From: Acidovorax sp. 69
Lineage (GTDB): Bacteria > Pseudomonadota > Gammaproteobacteria > Burkholderiales > Burkholderiaceae_C
Assembly (NCBI RefSeq): GCF_002797445.1
Contig: NZ_PGEP01000001.1
Span: forward strand, 736,001-800,000
Direction of reading: 5' to 3'
Length of the DNA: 64,000 bases
Shown: positions 1 through 9,371 of the stretch, piece by piece
Layout of the letters: the number at the start of each line of letters is the position of its first letter
Position numbering within the stretch: the first letter of the stretch is position 1
The notes under the pieces: model-generated
What the model saw: only the letters and a program-made list of their open reading frames with translations
Told to the model about the DNA's origin: nothing
Databases searched by the model: none
Made by a program: the position numbers and the translations under genes

Positions 1-1173
1 CAACGCGGCGATGCCGGTGGCGATCTGTTCCACCGATGCGGTGACGAACGACAGGCGCAGCGTGCGCTGGTCGGCGTTGTCGGCATAAAACGCGGCGCCG
101 GGCACAAAGGCCACGTTGCGGTCCACCGCTTTGGGCAGCAGTTCGATGGCGCTCATGCCTTCGGGCAGGCGCAGCCACAGGAACATGCCGCCGTCGGGGC
201 GGTTCCACTGCACGCCCAGGCCCTGCATTTCATGGGTCAATGCAGTCAGCATGGCTTCGCACTGCTGCTTGTACAGCGTGCGGATGGTGGGCACATGGCG
301 GTCCAGGAAGTTGCCCTTCATCACCTCGGCCACCAGGCGCTGGTTGTAGCCGGGCGTGTGCAGGTCGGCGGCCTGCTTGGCCTGCAGCAGCTTGGGGTAC
401 ACCGCCTTGGGTGCCACCACAAAACCCAGGCGCAGGCCAGGGGCCAGCACCTTGGAGAACGAGCCCATGTAGATGCAGCCTTCGGGGTTGCGGGCCGTGA
501 GTGGTGCGGGTGGCGGAGCGTCAAACCACAGGTCGCCGTAAGGGTTGTCTTCGACCAGGGGCAGGTTCAGCTCGGCCGCCGCTTGTACCAGCGCAGCGCG
601 GCGCGCGTCGCTCATGGTGCGGCCGGTGGGGTTCTGGAAGTTGGGTAACACGTACAAAAAGCGTGCCTTGTTGGCACCCGTGCCCACTTTGGCTTTCAGG
701 TCGTCGATGAGCACGCCTTCATCGTCGCTGGCCACGGACACCACGTTGGGCTCCATGGGCGTGAAGGCCTGCAGCGCGCCCAGGTAGGTGGGGGTTTCGA
801 CCAGCACGCGGCTGTTTTCGTCGATCAGCACCTTGGCGATCAGGTCCAGCGCTTGTTGTGATCCGGTGGTGATGAGCACCTGCTCGGGATCCACATTCCA
901 CGGCAAAAAGTCGGCAATGGCCTGGCGCAGCGGGGCAAAACCTTCGCTGGCGGCGTATTGCAGGGCGGCCGGGCCGTCGTTGGCCAGCACGGCAGCTGAT
1001 GCAGCAGCGAAGGCCGATACGGGGAAGGTCTTGGGCGAGGGCAGGCCGCCCGCCAGGCTGATGATGCCGGGCTTTTCCGTGACCTTGAGGATTTCGCGGA
1101 TGACCGATGGGTTCATGCGCTCGGCGCGGCGCGCCAGGGTCCAGGTGCTGGTGGGCAGGTCGTTCAGTTTCAC
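1..1173 (-). CDS. PLP-dependent aminotransferase, class I/II fold (3' end outside window)
   Basis: Fold-type I PLP enzyme that transfers an amino group between an amino acid and a 2-oxoacid; the 2-aminoadipate/aromatic or aspartate aminotransferase-like branch is likely, but the substrate cannot be read from sequence. The translation shows the N-terminal SLAGGLPSP motif, the ITTGSQQALDL cofactor-binding turn, NFQNPTGRTMS, the VEDNPYGDL aspartate motif and the PLP-lysine motif GSFSKVLAPGLRLG. About 391 residues are present and the protein runs off the left edge, close to its expected end. I chose the GTG start at 1171-1173 because AGGAGA lies just upstream. It is transcribed away from the cupin/EamA/LysE genes in the same direction, separated by about 95 bases. 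Confidence 0.85.
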   Translation of the reverse strand, partial: MKLNDLPTSTWTLARRAERMNPSVIREILKVTEKPGIISLAGGLPSPKTFPVSAFAAASAAVLANDGPAALQYAASEGFAPLRQAIADFLPWNVDPEQVLITTGSQQALDLIAKVLIDENSRVLVETPTYLGALQAFTPMEPNVVSVASDDEGVLIDDLKAKVGTGANKARFLYVLPNFQNPTGRTMSDARRAALVQAAAELNLPLVEDNPYGDLWFDAPPPAPLTARNPEGCIYMGSFSKVLAPGLRLGFVVAPKAVYPKLLQAKQAADLHTPGYNQRLVAEVMKGNFLDRHVPTIRTLYKQQCEAMLTALTHEMQGLGVQWNRPDGGMFLWLRLPEGMSAIELLPKAVDRNVAFVPGAAFYADNADQRTLRLSFVTASVEQIATGIAAL

Positions 1174-1269
1174 TCTCGTTCTCCTAGGGGTGGTGTGCAG
1201 GTGGCCACCCAACGTTGCAAAGTCATCAGAAAAAATAAGTAACCCGTGCCAAAAACCTGTGCACGGGCA

Positions 1270-1599
1270 TCAGTCCACGACAAACAGGGTGGCACCCTGG
1301 GGCGCTGTGGACCGGTGTGGTTCCGCATTGTCCGCCACCTGGTAGCTCATACCGGGTGTCAGGGTGAACTGGCGGCCGTCGGCCAGCTCGGTGTGCAATT
1401 CTCCGCTCAGGCACAGCAGCACATGGCCCTTGGTACACCAGTGGTCCGACACATAGCCGGGCGTGTACTCGACCATGCGCACGCGCATGTCGCCCCACTG
1501 CTGCGTGCGCCAGAAGGCCTGGCCCGCTTGCGCGCCTTTTTCTTCGCGGGGCAGTGTGGTCCAGTCGGTGGTGCCAAACGGAATGTGGTTCATCTTCAT
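1270..1599 (-). CDS. Small cupin-domain protein (DHCW-motif type)
   Basis: A 109-residue single-domain cupin. It contains a conserved DHWCTKGHVLLCLSGEL stretch followed by LTPGMSYQVADNAEPHRS, the two cupin motifs that form the small beta-barrel and a possible metal site (the histidines of DHW, KGH and EPH). Function is unknown; such proteins are often annotated as DHCW-motif cupin-fold proteins. The ATG at 1597-1599 overlaps the stop of the upstream EamA gene as ATGA, so it is probably translationally coupled as the last gene of a LysE-EamA-cupin operon. Confidence 0.8.
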   Translation of the reverse strand: MKMNHIPFGTTDWTTLPREEKGAQAGQAFWRTQQWGDMRVRMVEYTPGYVSDHWCTKGHVLLCLSGELHTELADGRQFTLTPGMSYQVADNAEPHRSTAPQGATLFVVD

Positions 1600-2516
1600 G
1601 GGACGGGTCTTTCGGCGGTGTGCACGGGCATCTTCTTGCCAGCAAACACCGTGGCGATCACTGCGATGGCAAACACCAGGGTGGTGGCATCCAGGTGCTC
1701 GCCCAGCAGCGGCACGGCAAAAAGCAGGCTCAGAAAAGGCTGTATGAGCTGGATCTGGCTCACCCTTACAGCACCCAGCGCCAGGGCGCGGTACCAGGCA
1801 AAAAAGCCGATCCACATCGAAAACAGGGCCACATAGGTGAAGCCCATCCAGCCCATGGCGCTGATCGCCGACGGTGTTGCCGGTGCAAACCACCACGCGA
1901 TAGGCAGGGTCAGTGGCAGGCAACACGCCAGCACCCAGCAAATGGCCTGCTCGGCGCCCAGGCGCGGCGTGAGGCGTGCCCCGCCGATGTAGCCCAAGGC
2001 GCCAGTGGTCATGGCGATCAGTAGATAGATGTTGGCAGCGCCCAGGTACAACCCCCCCGCGCGCCACACCATGAAGCCAAGTACCAGGCCGCTGCCCAAA
2101 ACCGCGCAAGCCCAGAAGCCCGTGGATGGGCGCTGCCGAAACCACAGCGCTCCCAGCACCGCGGTAGACAGCGGCAGCAGCGCCGTGACGACAGCGCCGT
2201 GGGTGCTGGGCACATGGCGTAGCGCCAGTGCGAGGAACAGCGGGAACCCAACGATCACTCCAAAAGCGGTGACACCCAGCAAGGGCCACTCTGTCTTCAC
2301 CGGAACATTGAGGCGCCCACGGGACCGCTGCCACAGCAGGTAACCGATGGACAGCAACCCTGCCACGGCGGCACGGCCAAAGGTGACGAACCAAGGAGAC
2401 AGCTGGGGCGCGTCGGCAGGGCCGACTGCAAGGCGCGTCATGGGCAGGGTGGCGGCAAAAAGGGTCACGCCCACCAGGCCCCAGAGCAGGGCTTCTTTTT
2501 CCTGGGCGCGGTTCAT
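1596..2516 (-). CDS. EamA/DMT-family membrane transporter
   Basis: A 306-residue drug/metabolite transporter with two EamA repeats and about ten hydrophobic segments, starting MNRAQEKEALLWGLVG. The length and the internal duplication fit the RhaT/EamA superfamily, which exports amino acids or metabolites through the inner membrane. Its ATG (2514-2516) overlaps the LysE stop as ATGA and its own stop overlaps the cupin start, so the three genes form one tightly coupled operon. Two exporters together beside a MocR regulator suggest efflux of an amino acid or amine; the substrate is unknown. Confidence 0.88.
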   Translation of the reverse strand: MNRAQEKEALLWGLVGVTLFAATLPMTRLAVGPADAPQLSPWFVTFGRAAVAGLLSIGYLLWQRSRGRLNVPVKTEWPLLGVTAFGVIVGFPLFLALALRHVPSTHGAVVTALLPLSTAVLGALWFRQRPSTGFWACAVLGSGLVLGFMVWRAGGLYLGAANIYLLIAMTTGALGYIGGARLTPRLGAEQAICWVLACCLPLTLPIAWWFAPATPSAISAMGWMGFTYVALFSMWIGFFAWYRALALGAVRVSQIQLIQPFLSLLFAVPLLGEHLDATTLVFAIAVIATVFAGKKMPVHTAERPVP

Positions 2517-3127
2517 AGCGTGAGCATCCAGTACGCAGTGAGCACCAGCACCAGGGCCAGGGCCCGGTTGAACCACAGCAGCCTTGCGCCCTGCGCCAGC
2601 CAATGGCGCAGCAGCGAACCCACCAGTGCGTAGACAAAATTGCTGGTGAACGCAAACACCATCATCACGCCGCAGATGATCACCAGGCGCTCGCCCGGGT
2701 TGGAGGCCGGCTGGCCGGCTGCATTGACCACCCAGCCAGCGCTCAGTGTGAGGGCCAGCATCCAGGCCTTGATGTTGACGAACTGCAGGCCCACGCCTTG
2801 CCAGAAGGTCACGTTCAGGCGCGTGGTGTCGATGTCGGCCATCTTGCCCGCGCGGCTGAGCTTGAACGCCAGCCAGAGCATGTAAGCCACGCCCAGCAGC
2901 GTCACTGCCCAGCGCAGGGCGGGCACGCCGGTGATGAGCGCGCCCAGGCCCAGGCCGCTGCCCAGCATCAGCAGTGTCCAGCCCGCAGGCACGGCCAAGC
3001 AAAACCGCAGCGCGCGTCTGAGGCCCAGGTTGGCCGCCAGCGCGGTGGACAAGGTGGTGTTGGGCCCCGGCGAGAAACTCATGGCGGTGCAAAACAGCAG
3101 CAGGGCGGTGAGTTCGGCAGTGCTCAT
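2513..3127 (-). CDS. LysE/RhtB-family amino-acid exporter
   Basis: A 204-residue inner-membrane translocator of the LysE/RhtB family, recognised by the N-terminal motif MSFSPGPNTTLSTALAANLG and five to six hydrophobic helices ending ALVLVLTAYWMLTL. Members export amino acids such as lysine, threonine or homoserine. I chose the ATG at 3125-3127 because the family starts here; an upstream in-frame TTG at 3184 would add 19 polar residues and sits inside the palindromic operator. It is divergent from the MocR regulator and heads the LysE-EamA-cupin operon, so it is the likely target of that regulator. Confidence 0.88.
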   Translation of the reverse strand: MSTAELTALLLFCTAMSFSPGPNTTLSTALAANLGLRRALRFCLAVPAGWTLLMLGSGLGLGALITGVPALRWAVTLLGVAYMLWLAFKLSRAGKMADIDTTRLNVTFWQGVGLQFVNIKAWMLALTLSAGWVVNAAGQPASNPGERLVIICGVMMVFAFTSNFVYALVGSLLRHWLAQGARLLWFNRALALVLVLTAYWMLTL

Positions 3128-3183
3128 GGTGGGGTGGCTCGGGGAAGGGCTTGCGGCTTGTGTGTGTTCAATGTAATCTTGCA

Positions 3184-3237
3184 AACCAATACATCACCAG
3201 TACAGTCTGTCAGCGCAGTGCTGAATCTGTATTGGTT
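3184..3237. promoter_or_regulatory. Perfect 10-bp inverted repeat, likely MocR operator
   Basis: AACCAATACA at 3184-3193 is matched exactly by its reverse complement TGTATTGGTT at 3228-3237, 44 bp centre to centre. A second pair of related elements, CAGTACAGTC near 3199 and GACAGTAC near 3242, lies in and beside it. The repeat is in the divergent gap between the LysE exporter and the MocR regulator, the usual place for an autoregulatory operator. The sites are seen; the binding protein is inferred. Confidence 0.6.
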
Positions 3238-3269
3238 GCGAAGACAGTACACAGCCCAGAGCCTTTGCC

Positions 3270-4754
3270 ATGCTGATGAAATCCCCCACCCAGTCGCTCA
3301 CCGAGCAGTTGTCTGCCCGAATCTCCGAGCGCATCCGCAACCGCCTGCTGGCGCCCGGTGCGCGCTTGCCGTCGGTGCGCCAGTGTGCGCAGCAAAACGG
3401 AGTGAGCCCGTCCACCGTGGTGGCGGCCTACGACCAGCTGCTGGCGCAGGGGCTGGTGGAAGCGCGCAAAAACCGGGGCTTCTTCGTGCGCGAAAGTGCT
3501 CGCGCGGTAGGCGCAGCCGACGACGAAACCCACCCCGTGGACCCTGCCCAGGAGAGTGCCGCCGCCAACTGGAGCACCGCCCATTGGTTTGCCGCGCGTG
3601 CCGCAGGGCGGGGGGGGCGAAGCGTATCGCCCGTGAATGCCACGGCGCTGATCCGGGGCATGTTCCACAAGGTCAGCGACAAGCCACAGCCCGGCATGGG
3701 CGTGTTTCCACCGCAGTGGCTGGAGTCCACCTTCATGCCCGCAGCGGTGCGCAAGGTGACCAGCTCGCGCAGCCTGCAGGATTTTTCGCTGCAGTACGGA
3801 GAGCCTTTGGGCGACGCGGGCCTGCGCCGCCTGCTGGCCAAGAAGCTGGCCACGCTCAACGTGCACACAGTGCCCGAGCACATCATCACCACCGTGGGGG
3901 CCACCCATGCGCTCGACATCGTGAGCCGCACGCTGCTGCGCCCGGGCGACCCGGTGATGGTCGAAGAGCCGGGTTGGGCCGTGGAGTTTGCGCGCCTGGC
4001 CGCCTTGGGCATGCACATCCTGCCCGTGCCTCGCCGCGCTGACGGGCCCGACCTGGAGGTGATGGCCAAATACTGCGAGGTGCACAAGCCCAAGCTCTAC
4101 GTGAGCGTGAGCGTGTTCCACAACCCCACCGGCTACTGCCTCACGCCGGGCAGCGCACACCGCATCCTGCAACTGGCCAACCAGCACAATTTCCATGTCG
4201 TGGAGGACGACACCTACAGCCACATTGCGCCCGAGCACGCCACGCGGTTGACCGCGCTCGACGGCCTGCAGCGCACCATCTACGTGAGTGGTTTTGCCAA
4301 GATCCTGGCCCCCAACTGGCGCATTGGTTACCTGGCCGCGCCACCCGCGCTGGTGGAGCAGTTGCTCGATACCAAGTTGCTGGCCACGCTGACCACGCCG
4401 GCCTTGCTCGAAAAAGCCCTGGCGCTGTGCATCGAGCAGGGGCAGCTGCGGCGCCATGCCGAACGCATCCGTACCCGGCTGGATGCGGCGCGCGCGCGCA
4501 GCGTCAAGTTGGCAATGAGCGCTGGCTGCACTTTTGCCGCCGAGCCCGTGGGGCTGTTTGGCTGGGTGGAGACGGGGGTGGACACCGATGCGCTGTCGCA
4601 GCGCATGCTCGATGAGGGCTACCTGCTGGCACCCGGTGCGCTGTTCCATGCAGAGCGCAAGCCCAGCACGCTGATGCGCATCAACTTCGCCACCACGCAG
4701 GATGCAGCGTTCTGGCGCACTTTTGAGCGCGTGCGATCAGAGCAGGGGCGGTGA
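3270..4754 (+). CDS. MocR-type transcriptional regulator (GntR helix-turn-helix plus aminotransferase domain)
   Basis: A 494-residue fusion regulator. Residues 5-75 are a GntR winged helix (RLPSVRQCAQQNGVSPSTVVAAYDQL), and residues 120-490 are a class I aminotransferase-like PLP domain with HNPTGY (around 284-289), the VEDDTYSHIA aspartate motif (around 311-320) and the PLP-lysine motif SGFAKILAPNWR (K344). MocR proteins sense an amino acid or vitamin B6 form with this domain and control adjacent genes. It is divergent from the LysE-EamA-cupin operon across a perfect inverted repeat. The eight-G run at 3610-3617 is in frame here, giving GRGGR in the linker. Confidence 0.9.
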   Translation: MLMKSPTQSLTEQLSARISERIRNRLLAPGARLPSVRQCAQQNGVSPSTVVAAYDQLLAQGLVEARKNRGFFVRESARAVGAADDETHPVDPAQESAAANWSTAHWFAARAAGRGGRSVSPVNATALIRGMFHKVSDKPQPGMGVFPPQWLESTFMPAAVRKVTSSRSLQDFSLQYGEPLGDAGLRRLLAKKLATLNVHTVPEHIITTVGATHALDIVSRTLLRPGDPVMVEEPGWAVEFARLAALGMHILPVPRRADGPDLEVMAKYCEVHKPKLYVSVSVFHNPTGYCLTPGSAHRILQLANQHNFHVVEDDTYSHIAPEHATRLTALDGLQRTIYVSGFAKILAPNWRIGYLAAPPALVEQLLDTKLLATLTTPALLEKALALCIEQGQLRRHAERIRTRLDAARARSVKLAMSAGCTFAAEPVGLFGWVETGVDTDALSQRMLDEGYLLAPGALFHAERKPSTLMRINFATTQDAAFWRTFERVRSEQGR

Positions 4755-4779
4755 GCGCCGGGCCCGGGGCCCCGATGTG

Positions 4780-6024
4780 TCAGCGACCGGCGGGCGGTCG
4801 TTCTACCTCCAGGTCGGACAGCACGCGCAGCAAGGCACGGTTGACCTCTTCCAGGTCCAGCTCGAAGGTTTCGCACAGCTGCCGGATGGCGCTGGCGTCA
4901 TCGGTTTCCAGCGCGCAGGCCATCTGAAGGCCGCTGGTGTAGGGACCTGTGCGCAGCACGGTGGCATCGTAGATACGCTCGGACAAGGGCAGGCGACGCA
5001 GGATGGTGCCCAGCGGTTCCCCGAGCAACTCATCGAGCTGCGAGAGCAAGCCACACAGATAAATTTCACGGCGCAGGTCGTTCTCGATCCCTGCGTCCAG
5101 TAGCCGGGCAGTGAGCTGTGCGCGGATCAGCATGGCTTCGCGCACCGGTTGCATGTTGGGGTCGGTGTTGGCGTGGGGCAACTGATCGGAGAGCCAGCGC
5201 TTGATGGAGCTGTAACCCATCATCACCAGACCCCGGCGCAGCGAGTCGATGCCGGTGCGCAGTCCCAGGGCCGCAGAGTTGGTGTAGACCATGAAGCGGT
5301 ACGCGAGCAGCGGGTCTTCGCCCATGATGTCTTCAAAAGTTTCCAGCGACTGCTCGGCGTCGATGGCCTTCATCAGCTTGAAGATCACGGCATGCGACGG
5401 CTGCTGCGGATGGTGGCGCAGGCTGTAGAGAACGTCTTCCGACGGCCAGCCCGCCAGCGCCATGGCGTTGCTCTGGTCCAGGCAGTGTTCCATGAGTGCA
5501 CGGCTGGAGATGTTCTCGTACATCTGCCCCGCCAGCACTGGACTGGCGGCACGCGTTGGCGCTGCGGGCGCGCCCGGGCGTGTGGGTGGCGCCGTTTGCA
5601 GCGCGGCTACCGCATCTTCGGGGCGCAGGGTCAGCAGGCTGTTGTCAAAACAGCGGGCAATTTCGGGCTCGGGCAGTTTGCCGGTGTCTCCGCGCCACAC
5701 GAGCCGAAGCCCGCGTTGGTGTGCAGCCTTGACGCGTGCGTAGATGGCCGAGTCCGACAGCCAGTCGCCGCGCACTTCAATCCAGGGGGCGCCGCGCGGG
5801 GCATGTTCGAGCAGATCACACAGCAACTGGCGTGTTTGCGCCGAGATCAAGAGCGGTGGTGAGCTGGCCGACCACAGCTCCTGCAAAGTGCGCAGCAAGT
5901 GGGCGGCATCGACCACAGCCGATGCCTCGTTGTAGGCGTACAACTGGATACCGGCCAGCTTGCGGGCCCGGTTCCACAAAGGGCGGTAGCCCAAAATCAG
6001 GCTGCCAAGGACAGATTGGACCAT
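4780..6024 (-). CDS. HDOD-domain protein with degenerate EAL-like N-terminus
   Basis: A 414-residue cytoplasmic protein of the YuxH type. The N-terminal 160 residues resemble a degenerate EAL fold (LGYRPLWNRARKLAGIQLY) without the ExLxR catalytic signature, so it is unlikely to degrade cyclic di-GMP. Residues of about 210-400 are an HDOD domain (HPQQPSHAVIFKLMKAID, EDPLLAYRFMVYTNSAALG, RRGLVMMGYSSIKRWLS). HDOD proteins act in signalling that links cyclic di-GMP, motility and stress. It lies 70 bases downstream of flgL in the same direction and could be read from the flg operon. It converges with the MocR gene. Confidence 0.82.
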   Translation of the reverse strand: MVQSVLGSLILGYRPLWNRARKLAGIQLYAYNEASAVVDAAHLLRTLQELWSASSPPLLISAQTRQLLCDLLEHAPRGAPWIEVRGDWLSDSAIYARVKAAHQRGLRLVWRGDTGKLPEPEIARCFDNSLLTLRPEDAVAALQTAPPTRPGAPAAPTRAASPVLAGQMYENISSRALMEHCLDQSNAMALAGWPSEDVLYSLRHHPQQPSHAVIFKLMKAIDAEQSLETFEDIMGEDPLLAYRFMVYTNSAALGLRTGIDSLRRGLVMMGYSSIKRWLSDQLPHANTDPNMQPVREAMLIRAQLTARLLDAGIENDLRREIYLCGLLSQLDELLGEPLGTILRRLPLSERIYDATVLRTGPYTSGLQMACALETDDASAIRQLCETFELDLEEVNRALLRVLSDLEVERPPAGR

Positions 6025-6094
6025 GTGCTCTCAGGCGTTGTCTCGTCGTGGGGCCTGTCCTCGCCTGGGGCTGTGCGGCGTGGGAAGACCCGCG

Positions 6095-7348
6095 TTAACT
6101 GATGAAATTGAACAGGGACAGTTTTTGAACCTGGGCATAGGATTTGAGTGCTGCCTCATAGCCCACCTGCTGGTTCTGGAAGTCCGAAATGCCCTTGATC
6201 ATATCGAGATCCTCGGCCCGCGAGCGGTCGCCTTCGAGCTGGATGGAGCGTTTGTCCTGATCCCCCGTGATGCGGTCTGCGCGGTTGAGCAACTCGCCAG
6301 CGTAGCTGCGCATGTTGTGAACCCGCTCCAGCCCGATGTCGATGTTGGCCAGCGCTTGTCCCACGGCCTGGATGGCCGCATTGTTGTTGGGGGCATTGCG
6401 GATGCCGTTGATCGCACTGTCCAGCGTGCTGAACATGCTGGCGCTTGGTTGCAGCGTGACGGTGTCTCCATTGTCGGGATTGCCCTTGATATCGAAGGTC
6501 AGGCCTGGAATGCCGGCGACAGAGATCGTGACCGGTTTGTCGGTCGGGTAATCAGGCACCACCACGGGGGCCGATACGGCGCCAGTCGTGGTGTTGGTGA
6601 GTGTGTAGGTGGCGGTGCTGGTACCTGTGGTGGCTCCCGGGCCCACGGCACTGAAGGTGATGCTGTAGTTGTCGCCGGTCACCAGTCCCAGGTTGCTGGG
6701 TGTGATTGCCGTGGTGGTGAGTTGCCTGCTGCTGGGGATGGCGCTGACACCCGCGGTGTAGACGCCATCGCGGTTGGGGTCGAACATGAAGGTCGAGTCG
6801 CCATCGAGTGTTCCGGGGACCGTCACCCCGGTGCTTGCCGTCTGGCCAGGCAGGCCTTGAAAGTTGTAGTCAGGGGAGGCGCTCAACGGGCCCAGAAAGG
6901 GCGCCAGTGCGCTACCCAGTGCGCTCAGCAATGGAATGCCGTTGGTGTCTTTGCGGTTGGCGACTTCCAGCAGTTGTTCGCGCAACCCCTGCAATTGGTT
7001 GGCGACGGTGGCGCGGTCATTGGGCGTCATGCTGGCGTCGCCAGCGCTCACCACCAACTCGCGAAAGTTCTGGATCAGATTCACCGCGTCACCCAGCGAC
7101 GATTCGCCCTGGGCGATGGCGTTGCGCTGGGTCTCCAGGGCGCGCTGCTCGGTCTGGATGCGCGACAGGCGGTTGAGTGCGCGCTCGGCTTGTGCTGCCG
7201 ATACCGGGTCGTCACTGGCCCGCACGACACGTTTGCCCGACGTGAGGTTCTCTTGCAGGCTGGAGAGGCTGCTTTGCCGTGCGCCGAGATTGCGCAGGGC
7301 GTTGTCATACATGTTGGCCGTGCCAAGGCGGTAGATGTTGTTGCTCAT
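6095..7348 (-). CDS. flgL: Flagellar hook-filament junction protein FlgL (HAP3)
   Basis: A 417-residue hook-associated protein that joins hook to filament through FlgK and FlgL. The N-terminus has the flagellin-like D0/D1 coiled coil (TANMYDNALRNLGARQ, LTSGKRVVRASDDP, AERALNRLSRIQTEQ), and the C-terminus has the matching helix (ISDFQNQQVGYEAALKSYAQVQKLSLFNFIS). The middle 180-310 is a Ser/Thr/Gly-rich surface domain. A strong GAGGAG site precedes the ATG. It is the last flagellar gene of the leftward flg operon, directly after flgK. Confidence 0.95.
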   Translation of the reverse strand: MSNNIYRLGTANMYDNALRNLGARQSSLSSLQENLTSGKRVVRASDDPVSAAQAERALNRLSRIQTEQRALETQRNAIAQGESSLGDAVNLIQNFRELVVSAGDASMTPNDRATVANQLQGLREQLLEVANRKDTNGIPLLSALGSALAPFLGPLSASPDYNFQGLPGQTASTGVTVPGTLDGDSTFMFDPNRDGVYTAGVSAIPSSRQLTTTAITPSNLGLVTGDNYSITFSAVGPGATTGTSTATYTLTNTTTGAVSAPVVVPDYPTDKPVTISVAGIPGLTFDIKGNPDNGDTVTLQPSASMFSTLDSAINGIRNAPNNNAAIQAVGQALANIDIGLERVHNMRSYAGELLNRADRITGDQDKRSIQLEGDRSRAEDLDMIKGISDFQNQQVGYEAALKSYAQVQKLSLFNFIS

Positions 7349-7375
7349 GTCGAACTCCTCACTCTTGGATGCCGG

Positions 7376-9351
7376 TTAGCGGCCCAGACCCTGCAGCAGC
7401 GAGTCAAAGATGTTTTGCGCAATCTGGATCATTTTCGACGATGCCTGGTAGGCCTGCTGGTATTGGATCAGCTTGGCAGCTTCTTCGTCCAGATTCACCC
7501 CCGAGACCGCCGTACGGTCGCGCTCCAGGTTGGCGGCGATGGTGGTGGACAGATCGGCCGCAAACTTGGCGCTTTGCGTGCGTGTGCCCACCTGCGCGAT
7601 GGCACCGGCGTAGCCGTCGCTCAGCGTGGACTCGTCAAACATCTTCACGTCGCGCAAATCCATCAGGGCGGTGGCGTTGCCCGAGTTGCGGGTGAAGGTG
7701 TCGCCATATTGAGGGTCGAGTGCATTGCCAATGACTACCGTGTCGCCCGTCTTGGGGGAGCCCTGCAGCTTGATCTCCCAGCCGTTGACGGAGATGGGGA
7801 CTCCCGAGGTGTAGGGCTGCGCAGTGGCCAGCGATGTGGGGGGGCAGTGCCTCTGTCGAGCACATCGTAGGTAGTGGGAGGGCCAACGTTGAACTGCAAC
7901 TGAATCCCCCCCAGGATGGGCGGGAGGGCGGCGGGGTTTGCGTTGGCGGGCAGCACCAGGCCGGGCGGGTTGGGCAGGCCTGTGGCCTTGAGACCTGCCA
8001 GCTGCATCGTGCCGCCGTTGGACGTGCCCATGGCCGCATTGATGGGGTTGGCCACCGCCAGGTCGCGTGGTGAATACACCAGTGCCTGGATGTTGTTGGC
8101 GGCGGTGCTGAACGGTTTGAACAGCATGCGCTCGCCGGGGTTGCCAGGCGTGGTCAGATTGAAGTTGAGTCCGTCAATCTGCAGCGTGGCCAGGTTGGCG
8201 GCATCTGTGAACGCCGTGGACTTGCCATCCGACAGCCGCACCACCTGGCCGGCTGTACCCGTGGTGAAGCGGATTTCGTAGTCCGAGGCTTCAAACTTCG
8301 TGGGGCCCGTGAAGGACACGGTGCCGACCCCCGCGCCATTGGTAGAGCCCGGCATGGTCGTGGGAAGCGCGAACAAGTCCTTGCCGGGCAGGCCGTCGAG
8401 CGTCAGGCCCAGGTTCTGCTGCTCGTTCATCGTCATGCCGATGGCCATGGCCATGCGGCCCAGCAGGTTACGCCCTTCGGTCAGGTCATTGTTGTTGAAG
8501 CGCAGAAGGCCCGACACCGAACCACCGCCGAGCACGTTCTCATCCATCTCGACCGGGGAAGCTCCCGGACGGTTGAAGAACAGCTTGATCTGGCCGCTGG
8601 CAGGGAACTGGGTGGCGTCGTCGACCGACAGGCTGGACGCTGTGGTGCCCAGCACCAGCGGCTGGCTGCCTGCCACGAACAGGCCCACCGTGCCGTCGTC
8701 GGCCGGAATCTGCGTGGTCTGCACATACTGGTTGATGTCGCGGATGATTTGGTCGCGTCGGTCCAGCAGGTCATTGGGGGTCTGGCCGTTGCCCTTGGCG
8801 CGGGCGATCTGCTCGTTGATGCTGGCCATCTGCTCCGCCAGGCTGTTGATGGCCGTGACACTGCTCTGGAGTTGCTCGGTGACCGTGTACTGGATTTCGT
8901 TGAGGCGATCCCCGGCCGTTCGCATGCGTGCGGCCGTTTCATCCAGGCGTGTGAGCACGACGGTGCGCGCGGTGATGTCGGTAGGGCTGGTGACCACGTC
9001 CGAGAACGCGTTCATCATGTCGTTGATGGCGGCGCCCAGGCCGGTGGTGCCGCCACTGAAGACCTCCTGCAGCTGGCTCAGGCGCTCTGCGCGCACGGCA
9101 TCGGCTGCCTGGGTCGATCCGGCCGAAGCCGACTGGCGGGTGAGCAGCTCGCTCTGGTTGCGCAAAATGGTTTGCACATCCACACCCTGGCCGATGTAGC
9201 CGCCACCCGTGAACTGGCCCTGCACGGTCTGCAGCACCACGGTCTGGCGCGAATAGCCGGCTGTGTTGACATTGGCAATGTTGTGGCCTGCGGTCTGCAG
9301 TGCCACCTGGTTGGCCAGCAAGGCGCGGGCGCCGACGTTGAGAAGACTCAT
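7376..9351 (-). CDS. flgK: Flagellar hook-filament junction protein FlgK (HAP1), apparent frameshift
   Basis: Hook-associated protein 1, exported through the flagellar type III system. The N-terminus SLLNVGARALLANQVALQTAGHNIANVNTAGYSRQ is the rod/hook-type D0 helix and the C-terminus EEAAKLIQYQQAYQASSKMIQIAQNIFDSLL is its partner. The frame breaks after DRGTAPP: the open frame from 9351 ends at 7735 in unrelated sequence, while the true C-terminus is in another frame down to 7376. The break is at a run of seven G on the plus strand (7838-7844, C7 in the coding strand). Adding one base restores a continuous 658-residue FlgK, a normal length. It could be a sequencing error, a phase-variable run or a real mutation. 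Confidence 0.92.
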
Positions 9352-9371
9352 GGCTTACCTCGGCTTTCTCG

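Noticed and set aside
1270..2655. A long minus-strand open frame covering the cupin and much of the EamA gene
   Set aside because: Only its last 109 codons are the cupin; the rest is an out-of-frame reading of EamA with Arg/Cys/Pro-rich low-quality protein.
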